A DNA stretch of 64,000 nucleotides from Pollenia angustigena (Eukaryota; Arthropoda; Insecta; Diptera; Polleniidae), in the NCBI GenBank assembly GCA_930367215.1, contig OV884059.1:147620511-147684510 (forward strand). The letters are read 5' to 3'. Under the pieces are notes generated by a model. The model ran no database searches. It was not told the origin of the DNA and saw only the letters and a program-made list of their open reading frames with translations. Of the stretch, positions 1 to 11,061 are shown one piece after another (within the stretch, counting starts at the first letter, position 1; every line of letters begins with the position of its first letter). Both the position numbers and the translations under genes were made by a program.

Positions 1-266
1 GTACATATTAGAATCAGAACTGTTAAATAACTTTTTTTATCATTTGAAATCTTAAAATCATTACATCATTAAAATTGTAGCCCAAATAGCAATTCTCATC
101 TCATCAATCATCCTCTATATAGCCGAAGTTTTAAAAAATGTCGGAAAAAATAAAAATTGGAAAAAGCACTAAAGGCCCTTACGAAAAATTGAAAAAGCTT
201 TTTCTTAGTTTGGCACTATATGGATACAATTTTTGCGTTTTGAGGCATCAAAAAGCACCATAAGTA

Positions 267-1990
267 GTGCCAAAAGCACTAAGTTGGCATCACTGGACAC
301 CAGGTATAGAAAAAGTCAACGCTATACGAAATTTTAAACGGCCAACTAATTTAACGGAAATCGGACGATTCTTGGGCTTAAAGGGGTTTTTGCGCAAGTT
401 TGTCGAAAACTACTCAATAATTTCCAAGCCTCTAACTGGTCTTTTAAAGAAGGACCAACAGTTTTTATGGGAAGAAGCTCAACAAAAATCTTTCGAAAAT
501 TCAATCAAAACTTTGAAAAGTCAGTCAGTTTTGGTTCTTTATGATGTTAATGCCTATCATCAGGTACACACTGATGGCAGTTCTATTGGTTTCGCCGGCA
601 GTCGAATGATGACCGGTATTTTACTATAGCAGGCATTGCTCCCCAACGAAAGCTAAGTATCATAGTTACGAATTAGAAATTTCAGCGGTGGTGGAGTTAC
701 TGGAGCGTTTTACGACTATGTTTTCGGAAAACATTTCCAAGTGATAACCGATTGCTCTGTTAATCCCGAGGTAATCCCGAAGGTTGCAATGGTGATTTTA
801 AAAATTATGGACTATGATTGTGAAATATTGCATAGACAAGGTTCACGAATGTCACATATCGATACTATTAGTCGTGCTCCGTATTTACAACGGATCGTAT
901 TATGAAGGTAACAGCAAATCAATATGACTGGTTACCATGCAGTTGCAGGACCATGCACTGAAAGAAATTGTTTCTGTTTTAAAAAATGAAAACAACTCAC
1001 CACAGTTGGTACAAATAAATCTGATTATGAGTTGTTTAATGGTCGTTTCATGATGACATGGTTCACTTTGGTTTAGAGAAAACTATTCAACGCGTAAAAC
1101 AATATACTATTTGTATGGAGTGTTATTACAATAAGGCAAAAGGAGGTACAACTGAAAGATGTTTGTATACCAGCGATTCTGAACCAATTCCATTCCGTTA
1201 GATATACATTAACCATTAAAGTTCCGTTTGTTCGCAGTAAAAAAGGAAACTGCGTTTTGGCAATATCTGACGCTTTCAGCAAATATCTTATTGTTAAACC
1301 CGTAAGGACAACGAAAACTCAACCGGTAATAAATATATTAAACGAAGTCACGAGTTATTTAGGTTTTCCGAAGCTGATTGTCAGCGATAGAGGAACCGCG
1401 TTTTCTTCTAAAATATTTGAGCAATATTGTCAACAACACGTTCAACGCGTTAGTAACACGGGAACTTAAAGATTTGGATCTCACGCTTAGAGAGCTGGTC
1501 TGTTAATTCGTAGAAAAAAATGCTTCAGGTTTCACCCCAAATGAACTAGTTTTTGAATTTAAATTAATTCATGTAATCGAAAATCGAATAGTAGCTGCTA
1601 TCCACGATGATGTTGCAGATCAGGATAATGTCCTGGCTCAAACAGACGAAAAACATATTGCTGCCTCTGTTAATACAACCAAAGAAAAAGAAACATGGAA
1701 ACTGCGTTTTAATGAAAAGCACGATAGCCATACGAGTATAATGAAGGAGATTTAGACTTGCTCGAAAACAACGAAGCACCAGCCACTGGCGTGTCACGTA
1801 TGTAAGCTTGAGCCGAAGTATAGAGGCCCCTAGATCGTTACCAAAAGTCTTGGTAAAAATAGGTTCCTAATCGAGAACATTCCTGGTATATAAATTACCA
1901 CACGAAAATTCTGTTCAGTCTACGCATCCGATAAAATGAAGTCATGGTGTTAAAGTTCTATTATCCTCGATGAAGAAGAATGGATCGAGG
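267..1990 (+). pseudogene. Broken gypsy pol: RT thumb/RNase H plus integrase fragments
   Basis: 267-629 reads as the RT C-terminal region (FLGLKGFLRKFVENYS, the usual gypsy 'LTGLLKKD' context) running into RNase H (HTDGSS). 650-880 has RNase H pieces ending in a MSHIDTISR-like motif. About 1040-1135 carries a histidine/cysteine zinc-finger remnant (MVHFGLEKTIQ ... CMECYYNKAKGG). 1257-1469 holds the integrase core (ISDAFSKYLIVKPV, then IVSDRGTAFSSKIF). 1800-1890 has the LEPKYRGP-like C-terminal motif. Several stops and frame changes separate these pieces. No envelope gene is visible. Confidence 0.85.
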
Positions 1991-2093
1991 ACGAGCCATA
2001 GTCAGGAAGTGCCGAACTGTCTCGCACAACCAATACTGCCCTATAGTGCAGTTTTGTTTTGTGCTATCATGTTAGTATGATTAGTGAATGTAT

Positions 2094-2473
2094 TGTTACG
2101 AAAGCTAAATTATCTAAGAATTATTTATAGTTTTAGTTATAAGTTATCTTGTAAGTTTTAGTTTTATGTTACTTAAAATTGTCATGTATAATTTTCAACA
2201 CAACTGTTATTTTAAAATAATTCCTATATAAATTTCCCAGTCATTTCTAGAAATGGTTATAGAACATAATAAATAGTTTTTACGGGAAGGTTCAGGAAAA
2301 ATCTAGAAATAATTATGAAATATAAAAAGGGGTGACTCATGTATAATAGTTTCAGTCTGTTTTGAAAAACGGTTCTGTTCGTTACTAACAATTGTGAACA
2401 AAATAATTAATTTTCAATAAAGTTTGTTAAGTTGAATAAGTGTGTGTTTTTATTCGGTTTTTCAAACGTAACA
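2094..2473 (+). repeat. 3' LTR of the gypsy-like element
   Basis: This 380 bp block begins TGTTACG and ends CGTAACA, the expected inverted LTR termini. It contains a TATA-like TATAAAAAGG near 2319 and an AATAAA near 2418, then a GT-rich stretch, as in an LTR promoter and polyadenylation region. No second copy lies in the window. Confidence 0.75.
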
Positions 2474-2489
2474 GTATGTTTGATGTTAA

Positions 2490-2692
2490 TTCAGTCCATG
2501 AATCAAAGAAACAAGATTGCGCATTGCGCAGGTCCGTTATTTTTGTGTGTGACGAAGATATAGCATTTGTGTGTGTCTTGCATTTTTTACAACAAACACT
2601 CATGTTTAGTCTATGAGGACGTAGATGCGCAGCAGAATTTTTTTTTTTACTGCTGAGTGCGCAATCTTGTTTTTTTATTCATGAATTCAGTC
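2490..2692. repeat. ~200 bp inverted-repeat MITE
   Basis: The two ends are imperfect inverted copies of about 40 bp, sharing CAAGATTGCGCA and CATGAAT near their outer edges. The interior is GT-rich and non-coding. It abuts the LTR. The superfamily cannot be assigned because no clear target duplication is visible. Confidence 0.6.
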
Positions 2693-2805
2693 GGCGTTTG
2701 TGATTAAAAGAAGAAAGATTGTAACTTCGATTACTATCAATTTAATAAAACTAACTGCATGTTTTTCAAACCAAAATAAAAATTTTATTTTAATTAAATA
2801 TCTCT

Positions 2806-3794
2806 TATCTATATATAAATCGGCTAAGGCAAAACAATTAAGAACACTTTCCTCCTCTGTATGTCCACCGATTTGAACAAAATATACACCATTTAAGAGG
2901 TATTTACTCAAAAAAGTGCACAATGTATATTTTATTAAAATCTATTCAATAATTTCAGAGCTATAAGCGTTCAAAATTGTTACTAACACAAATGCAAAAT
3001 AAATAAATAAAAAGTTATTTTCAATTATCAAATACATAATAAAAAATTTGGGTGATCGATTATTCGACATTTTTCAAAAACCGGTTTTCGAATATTTCGA
3101 CTATATAAATCAGACCAGGCAAAACAGTTAAGAACGCTTTCTTCTTTGTTAGTCAACCGAACCTCTATGGGGAAAACAAAGGGGAAATATGGGAAACTAA
3201 ATTTCTTTTTTTTACTTTTCTGTGCTTCATGTGATAATTTTTAAATTTTCTATAATATAGAACTTAGAAATATAATATTATAGGTGTAGGATCCTGAGTG
3301 ATTAATAACCTATAAGATAAAAAATGCTGGTATTTTTTGTTTTTCATCTGGAACTTTTTGAATTTTCATTAATATTCCACCTATAAAGATAAAATTATAC
3401 ATTAAACTGGGTGAATAAGAACATGTAAGGGGAGCTTTTTGGTACCTTTTCGTTAAACATCTGGTACTTTGATTAATTTTCGTTAATATTAGACATAGAC
3501 ACATAAAATTAAACGTACAACGTCCTGAGTGGATGACAATATATAAAGGAGACTTTTTGATACTTTTTTGTTTTTCAATTGGTATTTTTTATACTGAACT
3601 TACAAAATTAAATTAACTCACGTAGAAGATAAAATATGAACCGGAGGTTGGTCCATCGCCAAATCGATCCACTTTGAAGGAAAAAATAAATGCTCGAAAC
3701 ATGTAAATTCATATAAACTTAGATGTGCTATGTTTTTTTCATATGAACATACAAATTTATGGTCGAATTTTGACCATTAGGCAAACACTAGTAC
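2806..3794 (+). repeat. Unit 1 of a ~1 kb tandem repeat (uninterrupted copy)
   Basis: It starts with TATAAATCGGCTAAGGCAAA and contains the AAAACCGGTTTTCGAATATT segment, the GGTACTTTTTCGTT-type segments and the ACCGGAGGTTGGTCC segment. The same order recurs from 3795 in unit 2. A reversed, diverged copy is at 24690-27760. It has no coding capacity and I do not recognise the family. It serves as the empty-site reference for insertions in unit 2. Confidence 0.75.
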
Positions 3795-4139
3795 ATATAA
3801 ATCGGCAAAGGCAAAACAGTTAAGAACACTTTCCTCCTCAATATGTCAACCGATTTGAACAAAATATACAACATTTGAAAGATATTTACTTACAGAAGTG
3901 CATAATATATATTTAATTAAAATCTATTCAATATTTTCGGAGTAATAAGCGTTCAAATTTGCTACTAACCCAAATACAAAAAAATTGTTTTTTTCAAAAA
4001 AATAGGGTTTTCAATTATTCGACATTTTTTAGAAACCGGTTTTCGAATATTTCGACCAAGGCGAATTCAACAAGGTAAACTAGTCGCTACAACAATTACA
4101 ACTCTAACAAAAATAAAGGGCATTTTGTTAGTGTAACAT

Positions 4140-6289
4140 TAGGTTGTCCCAAAAAAAATAAAAATTTGGATTTTCTCGGAAGATCTTTCCTAATTTGGAT
4201 ACTCATAAGGTAAAGTATTTTTGAGAATTTTATCAGATTTTTCGGAAGTGCTTTAGAGGTCGCGCAAACTGATTTTGTACCAAAAATCTAGCGTTTTTGA
4301 CTTTTATTGAATTATTATTGAAAATTGCTAAAAAATCGGTATTTTTTCGGCTTCTGAGTAAATATTCTTGAAGAAAATTTTCCGATGTGCATAAATAATA
4401 ACTTTCGTCAGGGATTTTCCACATTTTGATACATTATATAACAGTTTTTCGTACATTTTCAGCAAATATGAAAAAAAATGCTTTATAACTTTTAAAATTT
4501 GTATAAAGACTAAAAAAACTAATGATGTAGTTTAAAAGATTATGAAGTTTTAAATAAATTAGCAAAAAAAAAGTTAATTTTCTCTCACCGTTCTCGAGTT
4601 ATACCCTTTTAAAGCTTTGTACACATTGTATGAAATGTATAATACTATAAGGTGTGAACTAGGTTTGCATTGCTTTAAACTTTAAATAATTGGATTTAGA
4701 AAATATTTTTACAAATAAAATAATAGTTACTTACCACTCATACATAACAATTATATTAAAAACAAAGAAAAATAGAATTGTTATAAATCATTTATTATAG
4801 TTCTTGCGATGCTGCTCTACCCCCTGTAGTAAACTCTGAAAGTCTGTTTCAGAAGTTGTGATATTGCTATAACTATTAGCCAAGGCCACACCACGTTCTG
4901 CGACATCATTTACAACTTGCAATTGTTGAACTCTTTGTTTTGCTTCCTGGAATGATTTGTTGTTTTCCCATTTTTCTGGATCCGTTTGTAAAAAATCAGT
5001 AGAAATGTTGCAAGCTTCAAAAAAAGTTAGGCTGGCTTTTGTAATAAAACACTGAATTTGTTTATTTTCAATCATGTCTTCTGTTAAATTTCCTTTCACT
5101 AATTCGTTGTTATTACATGTAGGTTTCTAAGCATTAAACGGAAAGTTTTGGTATCTATACGTTCATCAAAAAACGATAAGGCAGCCAACTTCTCGGAAAG
5201 GTACCACTGATTGACTGATTGACATTGGCATAGGTACCAATTTTTAATATATACTCTTAAAATAAATGAGGTAAACTCCAGCAAGGCATCAATTTTTGAA
5301 TTTTGAATGAAAGGTTGTAGCTGGTTTCGAAAAATGCATATTTTTAGAGAGTATATAATTTTCATCATCCAGCGAGCTCGGTTAATGGCTCCAGGAGATT
5401 TTATTGTTGGATGGGGCTCAGGTCTATCACCCAAAAAAACAAGGCTCAGTTGCAGCATTTCTTTATAATCTTCCCTTGGTTGTATATTCTCCAGCTGCCC
5501 TTTTACAAAAATAATTAGATCTTTTCGTATGAACTCCGGAATAATTTTTCCAACAATTTCGTGGTTTATACAATCCGAAAAATTTTTTTTATCAATGGAA
5601 TCCCACCTTCCCTGAAGAGTGACGAAAATTTTAATTTGTGGGGACGTACTTTGATCCTCAATATTAAGGGCCTTCAACGCTGATCCAGCAACTAGTTCCA
5701 TCATATGATGGCGGCATGCCAAAAATATCAGGTGTAAAAACATTTTCTAAATCCAATTATTTAAAGTTTAAAGCAATGCAAACCTAGTTCACACCTTATA
5801 GTATTATACATTTCATACAATGTGTACAAACTTTTAAAAGGGTATAACTCGAGAACGGTGAGAGAAAATTAATTTTTTTTATGCTAATTTATTTAAAACT
5901 TCATAATCTTTTAAATTGCATCATTAGTTTTTTCAGTCTTCATACAAATTTTAAAAGTTGTAAAGCATTTTTTTTATATTTGCTGAAAATTTACGAAAAA
6001 CTGTTATATAATGTATCAAAATGTGGAAAATCCCTGACGAAACTTATTATTTATGCACATTAAATTAAAGATCAGAAAATTTTCTTTAAGAATATTGACT
6101 CAGAAGCTGAAGAAATATCTATTTTTTACCAATTTTCAACCAATATTCAAAAAAAGCCCAAAAAGGTCGATTTTTGGTACAAAATCAATTTGCGCGACCT
6201 CTAAACCACCTCCGAAAAATCGGAAAAAAATCTCAAAAATTCTTAGCCTTATGAGTATTCAAATTAACAATGATGAATGGGACACCCTA
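4140..6289 (-). mobile_element. 2.15 kb transposon with ~570 bp long inverted repeats, nested in the hAT element
   Basis: The arms 4140-~4711 and ~5738-6289 are inverted copies of each other, beginning TAGGTTGTCCC and ending GGGACACCCTA. The flanks show a 9 bp duplication GTGTAACAT (4131-4139 and 6290-6298). Long arms plus 9 bp target duplication resemble Mutator- or foldback-like elements, but the encoded protein is not one I can place, so the superfamily stays open. The single-copy centre encodes the protein at 4788-5743. Confidence 0.85.
4788..5743 (-). pseudogene. Transposon-encoded protein of unclassified arthropod 'CRHH' family, truncated and frameshifted
   Basis: The first frame (5743-5099, 214 aa) starts MFLHLIFLACRHHMMELV and carries GDRPEP and SPGAINRARWMMKIIYSLKI. 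The frame then shifts by one near 5110 into a second segment (to 4788) with ND-VAERGVALA and LLQGVEQHRK near the C-terminus. I recall these motifs from uncharacterised proteins scattered through arthropod and cnidarian genomes, assumed to be transposase-related. The family's N-terminal part is missing: the frame begins at CRHH, right at the inverted-repeat edge. The AER glutamate may be catalytic, which is inference. What else it could be: a remnant of a P-like or MULE-like enzyme; I cannot decide. Confidence 0.6.
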
Positions 6290-6395
6290 GTGTAACATAT
6301 CCGAGTTGTGAAAATAGTTGTTTACAAAAAGTGTGAATAAGAAGTAAACAATAAAATTTTTTATTGATTTTTTTATATTTAAAGTTGTGTGTTTA

Positions 6396-6769
6396 CCCTG
6401 CAAATAAAATTGGACCACCTAATCCATTTTGATAAAATGGACTACTCCATGGACTGGTCCGATGTAATGCAAGCATGGACCATGTCATTGTTAAAAAGTG
6501 ATTGTAGTGAGACGACATGTCTTCGTTTTTTAACGACATGCTTTCGTTTTTAAACGACTTCAAAACAAATCCTCTTGAGTATACCAAGGAGTAGTTTTAA
6601 AACTACTCCTTAGTGGTCCAAAGGTGGGTTATATGGTCCTCTCCTAGGACATCGTAATGTTAAATAGACCAGGTTTTTTCCATACGTTTGGGTTAGTTTT
6701 GGACTAGTCCTGGTCCCTTGTGGACTACTCTTTACACGCGTGTTTGGACTGGTCCTATTATTTGCAGGG
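6396..6769. mobile_element. TA-flanked MITE (Tc1/mariner-type)
   Basis: Ends are CCCTGCAAATAA and TTATTTGCAGGG, bounded by TA on both sides (6394-6395, 6770-6771). The 374 bp interior repeats the near-palindrome GGACTAGTCC or close variants many times on both strands, so the whole unit can fold extensively. It has no coding capacity. Confidence 0.75.
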
Positions 6770-6771
6770 TA

Positions 6772-7980
6772 TGAACCGATCTAAACAAAATTTAATGTAT
6801 TCTGTGTTTTTGAAGATTTAATGTTAAGGGTGCATTCTGCCATGCATTTATATTAGTTTTTTTTAATCAAAGTGTGTATACATTTTTAAGGCACGATGTT
6901 TCACATTGGGTTTTTTGACTCGTTTCCAACTAAACCAATTGTGTTGGAGTTCAATTCAGAAATGCTTAGCAGAAGTGAAGAGAATTTTACACCAATATTG
7001 TTCCTTTATTTTGAGTTTTTTCGAAAGTGAGAGTGTTTTGAACAGTCGGACATGGCTAAATAGACTAAAAATTGCTCAAGGACCCAGCATATGCATAAAA
7101 ATTAGAAACAAATGTAGCTTACCAAAGCAGCTCCAACAAAAAAGGACATAAAGGAATAGAAAATTGAAAAATAAGAAGAACAAATTTCATGGTAGAATTC
7201 TACAAAACGCATAGTTTCAGAGTAATGGACTTCTGAAGTTTTCATATGAGTTTGCGATTTTCCACTACATTTGTAAACGTATGTGGCCATTATTAGTGTC
7301 TTTTGAAAGCTTTTTAACAGATCTTTCTGAAAATGTAAAATTTATTGTAAACTTTTTTACTCTTTACCTCCTAATACAGTTTTTACAAAAATTTATATCA
7401 AAACGTCACGGAAGTGCACTAGAAATCAAAAATTTAATCAAATAAACCCCAGCTTTGCTTAATAAACCTTCTCCACATAGCCGGCCTTCGGTTGGGCGCA
7501 AGGATTTTCTCATCTATGGTATAACAAACACCGACTTTGGAAAATAAATGTTCTTCGCATAGCAATTGATATGCTTACTATAATATTTTCGCAAACTCAT
7601 CGTCGCTTCTTTATGGATTAAGAATTTTTAAATAAAAGCTCTTAAATTATACCAATATTAGCTATATACGTTCAGATATGTAGTGGGAAACCGCAAATTT
7701 ATATGAAGACTTAAGAGATCCATGACTCGGAAACTAAGCGCTTCCGAGAATTGTGCCATTTTATTTTTTCTTGCTATTTTTTCATTTTCTAATCCCCTAT
7801 GTTTTTTTTTACTTAGAACTGCGTTGATTAAATAGAATTAAGCCACAATTAATTTTTTTGTCATAAAATTTCACAAATTAACACAATCACAATTTTTTTT
7901 AAATGAAAAACAAAAATAATTAAAAAATAAAATTTATTGACAACTCGGATAATACAGCTGACGAACAGATGTTCTAAAGA
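6772..7980. other. Right part of the hAT element, no gene recognised
   Basis: This is AT-rich sequence without a supported coding region. 7108-7290 resembles the MITE at 41772-41964 (shared GCTTACC-A-GCAGCTCCAA start), suggesting another diverged copy. Confidence 0.5.
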
Positions 7981-8313
7981 GTTTACCTTGTTGAATTCGC
8001 CTTGATTTCGACTATATAAATACGAGAAATTGAATGTGACAATTTTAAAATGTTCTATTATATTGAACTTAGAAACGTAATATTATAGGTGCAGGGTCCT
8101 GAGTGAATGAAAACCTTAAAGATGAAAAATGTTGGTTGTTTTTGGTTTTTCTTTGGTACGTTTTGAAGTTTTGGTCCTGGGGGAATAAGAACATGTAAGG
8201 GGAGCCCTTTGGTACTTTTTCGTTCAACATCTGGTACTTTGATTTATTTTCGTTTATATTAGACATAGAAAAATAAAATTAAACATGCAGTCCTCTGAGT
8301 GACAATCTATAAA

Positions 8314-8684
8314 GGCACAGGTAGTCTTTTCTTTCTGTTCTGTTACGAATCAGCTGATTTGTTTTTGTTATTAAAAAACCTGTGAAATTGATTAGTTTTT
8401 CTGTTCTGTTGCGATTCAGTTTGTTAAAATCAAAAAATTGTTAAGTAATTGTAAGTGACAACAAAATAAAAAATACATATTTATATTGAAATTAACTATT
8501 TTTTGATTTTAAGAATTCATAAAATTTAATTTCTTACAATTTATGTGCATTAAAGTTATTGAAATAAAACAGTGGATGGGGCAAAACTAATTAATTTGTC
8601 ATAAATGGCTGATAAGTTGCTAAAGAAAAAGTAACTATTACAATTTCGAAACAGAACAGAAACAGAAAGTAGACTAATTCTGCC
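8314..8684 (+). mobile_element. 371 bp MITE, GGCA-termini family
   Basis: Left end GGCACAGGTAGTC and right end GACTAATTCTGCC are inverted, and each is followed inward by CTTTCTGTTCTGTTACGAAT-like sequence. Unit 1 of the tandem repeat lacks it (empty site TATAAAGGAGAC near 3545). A relative at 54133-54987 has the same ends and a TTAAA duplication. TTAA-containing sites hint at a piggyBac-like mobiliser, which is not certain. Confidence 0.75.
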
Positions 8685-8848
8685 TTTAAGGAGATTTTTT
8701 GATATTTTTTGTTTTATCAATTCTGATTATATTGAACTTATAAAATTAGATTCTCACGTGGAAGTTAACACATGAACCGGAGGTTGGTCCTTCGCCAAAC
8801 CGATCCACTAAGACGGAAAAAATGCTCGAAACATATCAATTCATATAT

Positions 8849-10933
8849 GGGCTAATCCGAAATTTTTTAAACCAAAGGCAGAAATTTAAAGTTGCCCAAA
8901 ATCCAAATGTTTGTTAATGGAATAATAGGATACATATTCAAACTTCAACATATATAAGCAATAAGGTTTTCCGGTGGTTTTTTTGTTCTTGGCAGAGGCT
9001 AACCTAAACGTACCTCTTGCTTTCATTTATTCTTGTAAAAAAGGGTATTTTCCATGGTCAAAAAAGTGGGCAAAACAGTCGTTTCAGTATTTAGCGTTTA
9101 GCAATACTTTAATTTGTTTAATTTTCTTTTATTTAAGATAAAAATCATATATGTAAGTTATCGGTTTTTTAAATTTAACAGAATGAATTTAAATAATTTT
9201 GTTTTCCAACCTAGCTTTATGAAAAGAGTTTTTTATGCACTTTAATCTGATGAAAAAAAGAAATACCTTTATTACGCTTTTTTTTTAATATAAATGACAA
9301 AGTGTGTAACGTCCGTAACGGCATGAAAATAGCCAAAAGTTTTATTTTAATATTATGAGGTGGAAGTAAGTGTTTATAATGGATTTTCACCTGCTGAATC
9401 TGAATCTGGACTTAAAATTGCTCTAGGTTGCCGAGAATCCGAAAAACTTCACCTCAAAGTAACAAAGTGTGTTTTAATAACATGCGATCGATCCCCCAAT
9501 CTGCAACTTAAATTGAGATGAATTTCAAATTCTTCTGAAACCTAAAATAATTCCTGAATATCAATAATTAGTAATTAATAACCATGTTGTAAACCGCAAC
9601 CTCCATGCACCCCTTCAAATATTTGGTGGCACGCCCATGCTCGCAATGTTAACGTACTGGATTTTTCGTTAGAAATCTTTAAGCAATTCTTGCTTTGATC
9701 AAAATGTTGCCAAAATTTTGGCAAAATTTTGCGCGTGGTGACAAATATATTCGTATTAATTAAAATGTGTTCAAATGCAGACTGAGCAAAAAAATTTCGT
9801 GCAAATTTGAAAATAATACTGAAAAACTGTTGGTGTTTAAAACTAAAAAGGCAGAAAGAAAGCGAACATATATATCTTGAGAAAACCAAAGAACAGTTAA
9901 AAAATAGTGTGTCACAGGCAAAATGATAATAGACAACGAGTGGCCAAATTTAGAGAGGTACATAAATACATTCTGAGAAACATTCCACAATTCGTAAAAG
10001 AATGGAATGTGAGTTGTTTCGAATGGAATTTTTTTTCTACCTCGAATGGAAAAGGAGCGGTGGACGGTGTTGGCGCAGTTGTTAAGCGAAAAGTTTGGCA
10101 ACTAGTAAAAACCCAAAACCTCATCTTAAAAAACTTTCGAGATTTTCACAAATTAGCAAAACAAAAAAATGGCGTTTTCCTAATTTACGTTGGTAAAAAT
10201 TTTGTCAAAACTACATTTGACGAAATATTAAAAACATGGATAAATGTAAAAAATATTCCAGCTCTTAAATCATATCATTATTTTTTCGAGCTTTTCCAAT
10301 GACAATAATATAAGAGTAGCTCGAACAGCTGGGTCTATTAAGCATAAGATACAACGTTAAACGGTTAAGTAAATAAATTAATAAATGAATATAAGTAATA
10401 TAAGAGTAATGAAATATTCTATAATTTTTTTTGTAACTAATAAATTAATAATTACAAGGTTAAAAAGATTTTTAAATACATGAATGTTTTTTATATACAC
10501 AATTTGGTCTAATGGAAAAAGTGTAACGTCCGCAACGTAACGTCCGTAACAGACAAAAATTAAGATTTTTGTTTAACGGGACTACTTAGCCTTCTTTTCT
10601 AAGATGGATTGATATGGTCATATATTCCACTTAATTTATTGTATTTGGACTTTTTTTGTTTATTATGCAAAATTAGCTAAAAAATTTGCAAATGCCCATA
10701 AGCCTCAAAGTCGACTTCCATTTTTTGTAACGTCCGTAACGGAACTTTAAGCTAGCATAACTTTTTTTTCAAAAACAGTTAACCTTTAATTTTAAAACAA
10801 GTTTTATAGTACTCCCAAAGAACTGCATTTTGCAAAAAATTTTATGAAACTATTCCAATGTTAACGCCAGCTGTGTCAATCTTAACAAGCAAATTTGCGT
10901 GCGAATGTAATATCCGTAATGCAGGATTAGCCC
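8849..10933 (+). mobile_element. 2.1 kb DNA transposon with ATAT target duplication and iterated GTAACGTCCGTAAC motifs
   Basis: Termini GGGCTAATCC and GGATTAGCCC are inverted and flanked by ATAT. Unit 1 of the surrounding repeat carries ATAT once at the matching point (CATATAAAC), so a 4 bp duplication is supported by an empty site. Subterminal repeats GTAACGTCCGTAACG occur near 9306, 10525-10550 and 10733, with a diverged one at 10908; they may be transposase sites. It encodes a protein fragment at 9907-10302. A 4 bp duplication is seen in Sola-type elements, but I cannot confirm that assignment. Confidence 0.75.
9907..10302 (+). pseudogene. Partial transposon protein with NGKGAVDGVG motif
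   Basis: The 131 aa open frame contains EWNFFSTSNGKGAVDGVG followed by VVKRKVWQLV. I recall the conserved signature W-FF-tS-GKG-vDGiGG-vKR from uncharacterised transposon proteins in aphids, ticks and other arthropods, where it lies in the C-terminal half. Upstream the frame is closed (stop just before 9907) and no catalytic N-terminal half is found in the element, so this is a remnant. The iterated motif and ATAT-flanked termini around it tie it to the 8849-10933 element. Confidence 0.55.
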
Positions 10934-11061
10934 ATATGCATAGATGTTCTATGTTTTCTTCATATGAACATGAACATTTATGGTCGAATGTTGATCATTA
11001 GGCGAACACTAGCTTAAATAATTTGTGTTATTTTTGATTGTTGTATGTCTGTTTAAAAGGC

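Larger units (their letters stand above)
267..2473 (+). mobile_element. Degenerate Ty3/gypsy (mdg3/blastopia-like) LTR retrotransposon, 5' truncated
   Basis: Pol fragments in order (RT end, RNase H, integrase zinc finger, integrase core, integrase C-terminus) are followed by a single 3' LTR. No 5' LTR, primer-binding site or gag is visible, so the left part is lost. Many stops and frameshifts show an old dead copy. The order and residues fit the mdg3/blastopia group; this assignment is from memory of the family. Confidence 0.85.
4057..8004. mobile_element. hAT-type DNA transposon, 3.95 kb, with nested insertions
   Basis: Perfect 24 bp terminal inverted repeats begin CAAGGCGAATTCAAC and end GTTGAATTCGCCTTG. 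They are flanked by a perfect 8 bp duplication ATTTCGAC (4049-4056 and 8005-8012), which fits the hAT target preference nTnnnnAn. The interior holds another transposon (4140-6289) and a TA-flanked MITE (6396-6769). The remainder (4081-4130, 6299-6390, 6772-7980) shows no hAT transposase, so the element is non-autonomous or badly decayed. A short relative with the same TIR lies at 54151-54375. Confidence 0.88.
3795..11010 (+). repeat. Unit 2 of the ~1 kb tandem repeat, split by three insertions
   Basis: Pieces 3795-4056, 8013-8313, 8685-8848 and 10938-11010 align in order to unit 1. They are separated by a hAT-type element (4057-8004), a MITE (8314-8684) and an ATAT-flanked element (8849-10933). 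With these removed the unit is close to 1 kb, the length of unit 1. It ends in the same GCGAACACTAG-like sequence as unit 1 (GCAAACACTAG). Confidence 0.75.

Noticed and set aside
2806..4056. Direct repeats 2806-3060 and 3795-4056 as LTRs of a small retroelement
   Set aside because: The repeat continues past the second copy in the same order as unit 1, so it is a tandem ~1 kb unit; TG...CA ends and coding content are missing.
9575..10124. Minus-strand frames of about 70-113 aa in the ATAT-flanked element
   Set aside because: They are antisense to the NGKGAVDGVG protein and show no family motif.
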